Assembly (NCBI GenBank): GCA_002345625.1
Contig: DDWE01000049.1
Span: 1-19,473 of the forward strand
DNA from: Desulfuromonadaceae bacterium UBA2294
GTDB taxonomy: Bacteria; Desulfobacterota; Desulfuromonadia; Desulfuromonadales; UBA2294
Reading direction: 5' to 3'
DNA length: 19,473 nucleotides
Within the stretch, counting starts at the first letter, position 1, and every line of letters begins with the position of its first letter. The notes under the pieces are model-generated. The model did no database searches and was not told where the DNA came from. It saw only the letters and a program-made list of their open reading frames with translations. Below are positions 12,829 through 19,473 of this stretch, piece after piece. The position numbers and the translations under genes were made by a program.

Positions 12829-15344
12829 ACAGTCCGGCCACCCTCCCGCAGGCACTGCGACTGGTCCGGCGCGAGCTACGTGGCGGGCTACGCGGTTTCG
12901 GCGTTTTTCTCGCCTGTCTGTTTCTCGGCGTCTTCGCCATCAGCGCCATCGGCTCCTTTACCGAAGCGGCTCGTAGCGGTCTGCTCAGCGATGCCAGCGC
13001 CCTGCTCGGTGGCGATCTCGAAATCGAGCTCCAGCATCGGCCACTGAGCGACGACCCCTTGCTCTTTTTACAACAGTACGGGCCGGTCTCCGAAGTCCGC
13101 AGCTTGCGGACCATGGCCCGTGACACTGCAGGTTCTCAGCACGCACTCGTCGAGCTCAAGGCTGTGGATGGGCAGTATCCGCTCTACGGACAGATCGAGA
13201 CGGAACCGCCGCAAGCACTGTCCGACGCCCTGGCCGATAACGGCGCCCTGGTCGAAGCTGCATTCATAGAGCGCCTCGGGCTCCGCGTCGGCCAGCAGAT
13301 AGTCATTGGCGCTGCCGAATTCACGATTCGCGGTGTTCTTCGCACTGAACCCGACCGCAGTGTACGCGCCTTTACCCTCGGCCCGCGCGTGCTGATCAGT
13401 CTTACCGCGTTACAGGAGACCAATCTGATTCAACCCGGCAGCCTGGTTGCCTACGCCTACCGACTGAAGCTGGCTGACAAAAGTGCCGTCGACGGGATAA
13501 AAACGGCCTTGCAGGAGACCTTCCCCGATGCCGGCTGGCGTCTGCATACCTGGCGTGATGCCACGCCGCGGGTGCGTTTTTTTCTCGAGCGAATGAATCT
13601 TAATTTGACACTGCTCGGCCTCTGCGCCCTTCTGGTCGGTGGCCTCGGCGTCTCCGGTGCGGTCCGCGGTTATCTGGCCGGTAAAATCATCCATATCGCC
13701 ACCATGAAGAGCCTCGGTGCTCCGGGGCGGGTCATCTTCAGCGCCTATCTGCTACAGGTGCTGATCCTCGGCAGCATCGGCGCCGGCGCTGGTCTGTCCT
13801 GCGGCGCCGCGCTCCCCTACCTGATCCGTGCCATCTACGGCAACCGGCTGCCGATTCCGTTAGCACCGGGCATCTTCCCCGCGCCTCTGGCCCTGGCCGC
13901 TGCATTCGGTCTGCTTATCGCCCTGGTCTTCTCTCTCAAGCCCCTCGGTGCAGCATTACAGGTATCACCGGCCGTTCTGTTCCGCGGCTACTTCGATGCT
14001 GACCTGCGCAGCCCCGGCCGCCGGGTCTGGCTGGCTATCGGGCTCTCCGCCGCCGGTCTGGCCGCGCTGGTGGTGGTCAGCAGCAGCGACCAACGCCTCG
14101 CCACCTGGTTCATCCTCGGGGCCACTCTCTGCTTCGGGCTGTTCCGCCTTGTCGCCGCCGGTACGATCCGGATAGCCCGACGGCTACCGCGGCCACGCAA
14201 CCCGGCGATGCGGTTGGGATTGGGCAACATCTACCGGCGCGGCTCTCCGGCGGCCAGCACCCTGTTCTCCCTCGGGCTCGGGCTGACCACTCTGGTCATT
14301 ATCACCCTGGTGCAGGGGAACCTCAACGATCTGGTCGATGACACCTTGCCTGATGAAGCGCCGGCCTTCTTCTTTCTTGATATCCAGCCACAGCAGGTCG
14401 CTGCATTCGAAACCAGTCTGCGCGCACTGCCCGGCGTCAATCGCCTTGAGCGGTCACCGACCTTGCGTGGCCGCATCACTGCTATCAACGGCATCCTCGC
14501 CGAGCAGGCCGTCGTCGCCCCTGAAGTTCAATGGGCGATCCGTGGCGACCGTTTTTTGAGCTACGCGGCGCAACCATCGACCGGGGCAAAGCTCACCGCC
14601 GGCACCTGGTGGCCAGCAGACTACAGCGGACCGCCGCTGCTGTCGTTGACCGCCGATCTCGGACGTGGCTTTAAAGTCAAGGTCGGCGATACACTCACGG
14701 TCAATGTCCTCGGCCGTGAAGTGACCGCCAGCATTGCCAATTTTCGTGAAGTCGACTGGCGGACCATGGAATTGAACTTTGCCCTGCTCTTTTCACCGGG
14801 AATTCTGGAACAGGCCCCGCAGACCCATATTGCTTCAGTCTATGTCGATCGCGCCGGCGAGGCGGCGGTGTTTCGCACCATCACGCAACAATTCCCCAAC
14901 ATCTCGGCCATCGGGACCCGCGAGGTCCTGGCCAACGTTTCCCGGACCATGACCCGCATCGGCATGGCGTTCAAGGGGATGGCCGCCGTCGCCTTGCTCG
15001 CCGGTTTCCTGGTCCTGGCCGGGGCCGTTTCGGCCGACCAACACCGCCGCATTCATGATGCAGTGATCTTCAAGGTCTGCGGTGCGACCCGTATCGATAT
15101 CATCAAGGCCTTTGCCACCGAATTTTCCCTGCTCGGGCTGACGGCCGGTGTCATCAGCTCTCTGGTCGGCAGCCTGGCTGCGTTCGGCATCCTGGAAGGA
15201 TTGATGCAAACCCCTTTCCACATCAAGCCATGGGCGATCCTGACGACCATCGCCCTGGGAATTGCGCTGACCCTCTGCCTTGGTCTCGCCGGCACCTGGA
15301 AAGCTCTCGGCCAGAAACCGGCCACCTGGTTGCGGGCAGAATGA
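12825..15344 (+). CDS. ybbP: FtsX-type permease YbbP, partner of YbbA
   Basis: An 839-aa permease, near the E. coli YbbP length of about 800. TM1 lies at about 25-45 ('FLACLFLGVFAISAIGSF'). A large periplasmic domain follows, with 'LLGGDLEIEL' and 'ELKAVDGQYPLYGQIE' (close to YbbP 'VKAVDDIYPMYG'). Then come two FtsX-like membrane blocks: 'LGLCALLVGGLGVSGAVRGYL' through 'KPLGAALQVSPAVLFRGYF', and 'VALLAGFLVLAGAVSADQHRR' through the C-terminus. A second periplasmic domain sits between 'GLGLTTLVIITLVQGNL' and the last block. It probably has 10 membrane helices. It works with YbbA as an ATP-driven extractor, not a classical importer. The start overlaps the ybbA stop by four bases (ATGA). Confidence 0.92.
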   Translation: MNSPATLPQALRLVRRELRGGLRGFGVFLACLFLGVFAISAIGSFTEAARSGLLSDASALLGGDLEIELQHRPLSDDPLLFLQQYGPVSEVRSLRTMARDTAGSQHALVELKAVDGQYPLYGQIETEPPQALSDALADNGALVEAAFIERLGLRVGQQIVIGAAEFTIRGVLRTEPDRSVRAFTLGPRVLISLTALQETNLIQPGSLVAYAYRLKLADKSAVDGIKTALQETFPDAGWRLHTWRDATPRVRFFLERMNLNLTLLGLCALLVGGLGVSGAVRGYLAGKIIHIATMKSLGAPGRVIFSAYLLQVLILGSIGAGAGLSCGAALPYLIRAIYGNRLPIPLAPGIFPAPLALAAAFGLLIALVFSLKPLGAALQVSPAVLFRGYFDADLRSPGRRVWLAIGLSAAGLAALVVVSSSDQRLATWFILGATLCFGLFRLVAAGTIRIARRLPRPRNPAMRLGLGNIYRRGSPAASTLFSLGLGLTTLVIITLVQGNLNDLVDDTLPDEAPAFFFLDIQPQQVAAFETSLRALPGVNRLERSPTLRGRITAINGILAEQAVVAPEVQWAIRGDRFLSYAAQPSTGAKLTAGTWWPADYSGPPLLSLTADLGRGFKVKVGDTLTVNVLGREVTASIANFREVDWRTMELNFALLFSPGILEQAPQTHIASVYVDRAGEAAVFRTITQQFPNISAIGTREVLANVSRTMTRIGMAFKGMAAVALLAGFLVLAGAVSADQHRRIHDAVIFKVCGATRIDIIKAFATEFSLLGLTAGVISSLVGSLAAFGILEGLMQTPFHIKPWAILTTIALGIALTLCLGLAGTWKALGQKPATWLRAE

Positions 15345-15455
15345 GTCGCGAGGTAGTCAACGCTTCAGGTTATGCCAAACTGTTCACCCAGAACTACCCG
15401 AAGCGAACAGTATTGCCGCCCTCTTTGACCTCGTACTGCTACCGGAAAGACAAAA

Positions 15456-15491
15456 CGGGCAGCCCGTTCTCCCATAAGAACAGCCTGCCCG
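15456..15491. terminator. Bidirectional terminator between ybbP and rlpA
   Basis: CGGGCAG (15456-15462) and GTTCT (15466-15470) pair with AGAAC (15477-15481) and CTGCCCG (15485-15491), with equal 3-base internal loops and loop CCCATA. The minus strand continues TTTTGTCTTT, fitting the rlpA end; the plus strand has a weaker CCTGTTTTG tail for ybbP. Confidence 0.75.
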
Positions 15492-15532
15492 AATCCTGTT
15501 TTGCTCTCTACCCGTCGCTTGCGCGCCGGGGC

Positions 15533-16282
15533 CTACTTTTCGATCGCCACCACGAAACCACCATTGAACGACACTTTGGCGCGCTCAGCCTCCTCGAGGG
15601 ACGTATAGCGACCGACCCAGACGCGATAAAAGGTCTGGCCATCGACCACCCCGGTATTGATCGTTGCCGCGCCGTATTTGGCGCGCATCTCGTTGCTCAG
15701 CCGTTCGGCATTTGACAGGATGCCAAACGCACCGATCTGGACAGCAAACAGGCCAATGTCGTAGTTCTGCGGCTGGCGGTAGACCGGTTTTGCATCACTG
15801 CCATCGGCCCGAAAGCCGAGGGCCTCGACCCGTACCGGTGCGGTTCCCGGGCCGACGACGCCGACTTTGGTGGCGGCAGAAAAAGAGAGATCAATGATTC
15901 GCCCGCTAACGAAGGGGCCGCGATCATTGACCCGGACCACGGTTTGCTGGCCGTTGTCGAGATTGGTCACCTTGACATAGACTCCCATCGGCAAAGTCTT
16001 GTGGGCTGCGGTCATGGCATGCATATCGTAAATCTCACCGTTACTGGTTTTACGGCCATGAAACTGCTCACCGTACCAGCTTGCCCGACCCTCCTGGACA
16101 AATCCGCTGTGATCACGCAGTGGATCGTAGCGCGTACCGTTGACGACGTAGGGCTTCTGGTGTCCCTTGAGCACACGGGTTTCCGGCGTCTCCACGACCT
16201 TGACCTTGTAGGCCGGTGCGCAGGAAACGACTACGCATAATATAAGTATATTTATGCTTAACTTGATATATTTAAAAGCCAT
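15533..16282 (-). CDS. rlpA: RlpA septal/lytic transglycosylase lipoprotein with SPOR domain
   Basis: A 249-aa lipoprotein with lipobox VVVSC (Cys21). Residues about 62-155 are the double-psi beta-barrel: 'EGRASWYGEQFHGRKTSNGEIYD', given in its parts ASWYGEQFHGRKTSNGE and 'MTAAHKTLPMGVYVKVTNL', 'VVRVNDRGPFVSGRIIDLSFSAA'. Residues about 175-248 are a SPOR domain: 'GLFAVQIGAFGILSNAERLSNEM', 'YRVWVGRYTSLEEAERAK'. RlpA binds and, in some species, cleaves glycan strands lacking stem peptides at the division site; SPOR brings it to denuded septal peptidoglycan. The ATG at 16282 opens the signal peptide; the frame extends to 16333 but those codons are AT-rich and atypical. The ribosome site is weak (GAGAT). 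It is downstream of the PfkB gene on the same strand with about 130 AT-rich bases between. Confidence 0.92.
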   Translation of the reverse strand: MAFKYIKLSINILILCVVVSCAPAYKVKVVETPETRVLKGHQKPYVVNGTRYDPLRDHSGFVQEGRASWYGEQFHGRKTSNGEIYDMHAMTAAHKTLPMGVYVKVTNLDNGQQTVVRVNDRGPFVSGRIIDLSFSAATKVGVVGPGTAPVRVEALGFRADGSDAKPVYRQPQNYDIGLFAVQIGAFGILSNAERLSNEMRAKYGAATINTGVVDGQTFYRVWVGRYTSLEEAERAKVSFNGGFVVAIEK

Positions 16283-16413
16283 GTTTATCTCTTTTATGAA
16301 TATGTTTGTTTTCTTATAATTAACTATTGACATGTTATTTTTGTTTTACATAAATATATACTGTGATAATTAATTGAGATATTAAAAGCAACATCTGATC
16401 CGGTTTATCCGGC
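16283..16413. other. AT-rich intergenic region upstream of rlpA
   Basis: Strongly AT-rich, unlike the flanking genes. The rlpA promoter should lie here, but no convincing minus-strand pair of boxes is seen. On the plus strand, TTGACA (16327-16332) is a perfect -35 with TAAATA (16351-16356) 18 bases on; transcription from it would run antisense into the 3' end of the PfkB gene. Confidence 0.35.
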
Positions 16414-17322
16414 TTATTGGGCTTGAGTGGACAAAAACGCTTCGACTTCGGCCAGCGCCGGCAGTGCGCGACGGCCACCAAAATCACGCGTCTTCAGCGC
16501 TGCGACCGCCGCGGCAAAACGCATCCTTTCAACCAGTCCCCACCCCTGGAGCAGGCCGTAGATATAGCCGCCATGAAAAGCATCCCCACAGCCTGTTGTA
16601 TCGACCACCGGTAGGCTAAAGGCGGGCTGGTGTTGCACCGCACAACCTGGCTCCTGCCCCCAGCAGCCGGCGGGACCGGCGGTGATCACCGCAGCCTGTG
16701 CTCCGGTCTCCAACAGTTGTGCCAGCTGCTGTTCCGGCGTGCCGGCCCCGGCGTATTGACGGGCGAAGGCTTCGCTGACCACCAGATGATCGATCAGCGG
16801 CAGCAACGGCCAGGTCTGATCGCGCAGAGTCCCGCCATCAAGGACTGTGACGACGCCATGGTCTCGGGCGATACGCGCGGCGGCCAGGGCAGCGTCCGAC
16901 TGCTGGCCATCGAGATGTAGAATCCGCGCGGCAGCGATCTGTTCGGGATCAATATCGTCGGCCTGCAACGGCCTGGAGTTCCCACGATGGCAGAAGATAG
17001 TGCGCCGGCCGGCATCGTCAACCACGATAAATGCGACCTGACTGCTCCCGTTCCGGTCGACATACAGGCCGTTGCAATCGACCCCTTCGGTCACCAGTCC
17101 GGCGCGAATGCGGTCACCGAAGTCGTCGCCGCCAATGCGGCCGCGAATCGCGCAGGAAATATCGAGTCGGCGTAATGCAACAAGGGCGGAGGCCACTGGC
17201 CCGCCGCCCTCAATATTGAGATGCTGCAATTCGCTTTTCTGGTCAACCTGCGGGTAAACCGCCAGAGCCCCGATCAGGTCGCAGGCGCACTGGCCTATGC
17301 CAACCACCTGTACCGGAACCAT
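16414..17322 (-). CDS. PfkB/ribokinase family sugar kinase
   Basis: A 302-aa kinase. The N-terminal signature 'NIEGGGPVASALVALRRL' (37-53) and 'GRIGGDDFGDRI' (61-72) bind sugar. The C-terminal signature 'VVDTTGCGDAFHGGYIYGLLQG' in two parts, DTTGCGDAFHGG (241-252) with catalytic base Asp247 and the anion hole GCGD, marks the ATP site. The specificity (ribose, fructose, adenosine or other) cannot be fixed; it phosphorylates a sugar-like substrate in the cytoplasm. The ATG at 17322 is in frame with a GTG at 17325, and AAAGGG sits just before. The accA stop lies about ten bases upstream, so translation is probably coupled to accA. Confidence 0.88.
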   Translation of the reverse strand: MVPVQVVGIGQCACDLIGALAVYPQVDQKSELQHLNIEGGGPVASALVALRRLDISCAIRGRIGGDDFGDRIRAGLVTEGVDCNGLYVDRNGSSQVAFIVVDDAGRRTIFCHRGNSRPLQADDIDPEQIAAARILHLDGQQSDAALAAARIARDHGVVTVLDGGTLRDQTWPLLPLIDHLVVSEAFARQYAGAGTPEQQLAQLLETGAQAAVITAGPAGCWGQEPGCAVQHQPAFSLPVVDTTGCGDAFHGGYIYGLLQGWGLVERMRFAAAVAALKTRDFGGRRALPALAEVEAFLSTQAQ

Positions 17323-17332
17323 CACCCTTTGT

Positions 17333-18286
17333 TTACTCCAGTACCCGGGTCATGGCACGGAATTTCTGGTAACGCTGCTCGACCAGCTCCTCACCCGAGA
17401 GCTTGTTCAGCTCGTCAAGGTGCTGCTTAAGAACCTTCTTCAGGTTGGCAGCAGCGAGGACCGGATCGTTGTGAGCGCCACCAGCCGGCTCAGGGACGAC
17501 GCCGTCGATGACACAGCCGAGCTCGTCGATATCCATAGCCGTTAGTTTCAACGCCTCGGCGGCGATTGGCCCTTTGCTGCCATCATTCCAGAGGATGGCG
17601 GCGCACCCTTCAGGGGAGATAACGGCGTAAACCGAATATTCGAGCATCAGGACCTTGTTGCCGACGGCAATGGCCAGCGCACCGCCGGAACCACCTTCGC
17701 CGGTGACGGTGACGATGACCGGTACTTTAAGGGCCGCCATCTCGCGCAGGTTACGGGCAATGGCTTCCGCTTGACCACGCTCCTCGGCACCGATACCGGG
17801 AAAGGCACCAGGCGTATCCACAAAGGTGAAGATCGGCAGGCCGAACTGCTCGGCCATCTGCATGACGCGCAGTGCCTTGCGGTAGCCTTCCGGATTCGGC
17901 ATACCAAAGTTACGGCGCACCTTCTCCTTGGTGTCACGCCCTTTCTGGTGGCCAATGACCGCACAGGGCTGACCGTCGAAACGGGCAAAACCACAGACCA
18001 GGGCCGGATCGTCACGGAAGTTGCGATCGCCATGTACCTCGAAGAAATCGGTGAAGATATTATTGACGTAATCGAGGGTGTAGGGGCGGTGCTGATGGCG
18101 GGCCAACTGGGTCCGCTGCCAGCGGGTGAGGTTGGAAAAGATCTCGGTCTGCAGCTTCACCGCCTTCTTTTCCAGCTTGGTGATATCGCCGGAGAAATCG
18201 ACATTATCGGTCGAATATTCGCGTAGCTCGCGGATCTTGTTCTTCAGTTCGGCGAGGGGCTTTTCAAAATCTAGATAGACTTGCAT
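17333..18286 (-). CDS. accA: Acetyl-CoA carboxylase carboxyltransferase subunit alpha
   Basis: A 317-aa protein, full length for the family. With AccD it transfers carboxyl from biotin-AccB to acetyl-CoA, giving malonyl-CoA, the first committed step of fatty-acid synthesis. Recognised blocks: the N-terminal helix 'FEKPLAELKNKIREL', 'RPYTLDYVNNIFTDFFEVHGDR', 'GHQKGRDTKEKVRRNFGMPNPEGYRKALR', 'FVDTPGAFPGIGAEERGQAEAIARNL', 'GEGGSGGALAIAVGNKVLMLE', 'YAVISPEGCAAILW'. The oxyanion-forming glycine stretches are intact. AGGAG lies nine bases before the ATG. It sits 20 bases after dnaE, the same order as in E. coli, and directly before the PfkB gene. Confidence 0.97.
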   Translation of the reverse strand: MQVYLDFEKPLAELKNKIRELREYSTDNVDFSGDITKLEKKAVKLQTEIFSNLTRWQRTQLARHQHRPYTLDYVNNIFTDFFEVHGDRNFRDDPALVCGFARFDGQPCAVIGHQKGRDTKEKVRRNFGMPNPEGYRKALRVMQMAEQFGLPIFTFVDTPGAFPGIGAEERGQAEAIARNLREMAALKVPVIVTVTGEGGSGGALAIAVGNKVLMLEYSVYAVISPEGCAAILWNDGSKGPIAAEALKLTAMDIDELGCVIDGVVPEPAGGAHNDPVLAAANLKKVLKQHLDELNKLSGEELVEQRYQKFRAMTRVLE

Positions 18287-18306
18287 TCTTTAACGCTCCT
18301 GGTCGC

Positions 18307-19473
18307 TTATTCAAAAGAAACGACATTGTACCCGAAAAGACGCGTTGTATCATCAATAATTTCATCGGTCGGGGCGACGCGCAGATTTTCCGGCAAGCGA
18401 ATGACCGTTTCCGAGCGGTTGGGGATCTGGACATGGACCATAACATCACAGGTGCCGCGGTGGCGCAGCAGCAGACTGCGCAGGGCGCGGAACTGGTCAA
18501 TATCGAGCCCCGGCGTCGTCAGGCGCACATGCACCCGACTGGTCTGGGCGGTCTTCACCTCGCTCAATAAAACCACTTCCGTCGCCTTGATCTTGCAGCT
18601 CTCCTCGCCGATCTCCAGGCTGCCGGTGACCAGAATCGGTTCATCACCGGCCAGAATTTCAGCACAGCTTGCGTAGGCTTCGGGGAAGACGACCACCTCG
18701 ACCGAGCCGGTGAGATCTTCGAGGATGACAATCGCCATCCGATCACCCCGCTTGGTCATCTTCTCGCTCAGACTGGCGACCAGGCCGCAGATGCGAACGG
18801 TTTCGCGGTCGCCACGCTCATTTAAACTGGAGGTATCACAGGTTGAAAAGCGACGAATAAGGTCGTTGTGCCGGGCCAGGGGGTGACCGGTGATATAAAA
18901 ACCGAGCGCCTCCTTTTCGAAGCTGAGCAGGATGTTCTCCGCCCACTCCGGCACATCGGGGAGACTGCCATAGCCATTCCCTTGCGCCGAGACAACAATC
19001 TCCTCGGTGCCGAACAGAGACACCTGGCCACTCTCTTTTTCACGCTGCAGCTTCTGGCCGATATCCATCGCCTCGTCCAGTACAGCCATATATTGGGCGC
19101 GATGACCACCGAGGGAGTCGTAAGCGCCGCACTTGATTAATGCCTCGACCACCCGCCGGTTGACCTTGCGCAGATCGACCCGCTCGCAGAAATCAGCGAG
19201 ATTACGAAATGGCTCCTGCTGACGGACTTCAATCATCGACTCCAGCGCCGCCGAGCCGACCCCCTTGACCGCGCCGAGACCGAAGCGGATCGATTTGTCG
19301 TGGACGGCGAAGGTGCGATTGGAGGCGTTGATATCGGGCGGCAGCACCTCGATCCCCATGGCACGGACTTCGGCGATGTTCTTGATCACCTTGTCGGTGT
19401 TCTCCATGTCCTCGGTTAACAGCGCAGCCATAAACTCGACCGGGTAGTGGGCCTTGAGCCAGGCGGTCTGGTA
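18307..19473 (-). CDS. dnaE: DNA polymerase III subunit alpha, C-terminal part
   Basis: The gene enters from the right edge; 388 codons to the stop are present. The first residues visible, 'YQTAWLKAHYPVEFMAALLT', are the well conserved end of the fingers region. Then come the helix-hairpin-helix 'FGLGAVKGVGSAALESMI' (about 64-81 of the fragment), 'LIKCGAYDSLGGHRAQ', and the internal beta-clamp binding motif QVSLF (150-154), which tethers the polymerase to the sliding clamp. The OB-fold domain starts at 'VRICGLVASLSEKMTKRGDRM' (split: VRICGLVASLSEK), continuing 'AIVILEDLTGSVEVVVFPEAY'. The C-terminal tau-binding region follows. It is the replicative polymerase and the first visible gene of the dnaE-accA-PfkB run. 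Confidence 0.97.
   Translation of the reverse strand, partial: YQTAWLKAHYPVEFMAALLTEDMENTDKVIKNIAEVRAMGIEVLPPDINASNRTFAVHDKSIRFGLGAVKGVGSAALESMIEVRQQEPFRNLADFCERVDLRKVNRRVVEALIKCGAYDSLGGHRAQYMAVLDEAMDIGQKLQREKESGQVSLFGTEEIVVSAQGNGYGSLPDVPEWAENILLSFEKEALGFYITGHPLARHNDLIRRFSTCDTSSLNERGDRETVRICGLVASLSEKMTKRGDRMAIVILEDLTGSVEVVVFPEAYASCAEILAGDEPILVTGSLEIGEESCKIKATEVVLLSEVKTAQTSRVHVRLTTPGLDIDQFRALRSLLLRHRGTCDVMVHVQIPNRSETVIRLPENLRVAPTDEIIDDTTRLFGYNVVSFE

Overview
The window is a chromosomal segment of moderately high GC with tightly packed genes. It most resembles the Desulfuromonadia (Geobacter/Desulfuromonas/Pelobacter-like bacteria). The reasons are the gene order dnaE-accA-PfkB kinase-rlpA on one strand, the conserved tesA/ybbA/ybbP block, the DUF2270, DUF2087/GIY-YIG and DUF1207 families, and a 9-bp-periodic ACAGGATAT-type intergenic repeat. 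The assignment comes from family recognition only. No rRNA, tRNA, CRISPR array, transposase or phage gene was seen.

Layout. Bases 1-333 (minus) hold the N-terminus of a secreted DUF1207 protein. Bases 334-1358 form a long non-coding stretch with a promoter-like site, five copies of an ATATGAC/GTCATAT heptamer, a GC-rich hairpin segment and a structured leader. The leader feeds a 444-aa ice-binding-like (DUF3494) lipoprotein, followed by two very small genes: a His-rich lipoprotein and a DUF3096-like membrane protein. A bidirectional terminator then meets a minus-strand ArsR-DUF2087-GIY-YIG fusion with its own operator-like palindrome. Further minus-strand genes follow: a TraB/GumN protein with an 88-aa unknown partner, and a hot-dog thioesterase. 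A 32-aa plus-strand membrane microprotein and an M48 (Ste24-type) membrane protease follow. Next are a DUF4019 protein, a four-helix membrane protein, a monofunctional peptidoglycan glycosyltransferase with an acidic tail, a REP-like inverted repeat and a DUF2270 membrane protein.

The right third is conserved core: tesA (minus) back to back with ybbA-ybbP (plus), then rlpA, a PfkB-family sugar kinase, accA and the C-terminal part of dnaE, all on the minus strand. TesA and YbbAP probably act together at the inner membrane/periplasm. RlpA and MtgA act on peptidoglycan. AccA starts fatty-acid synthesis. DnaE is the replicative polymerase.

No wholly new multi-gene system is demonstrable from sequence alone. 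The best leads are the fusion of an ArsR repressor to a degenerate GIY-YIG domain with an operator at its own predicted start point, the heptamer-rich structured region before the DUF3494 gene, the shared start codons of tesA and ybbA, two genes that look leaderless, and several unlisted microproteins.
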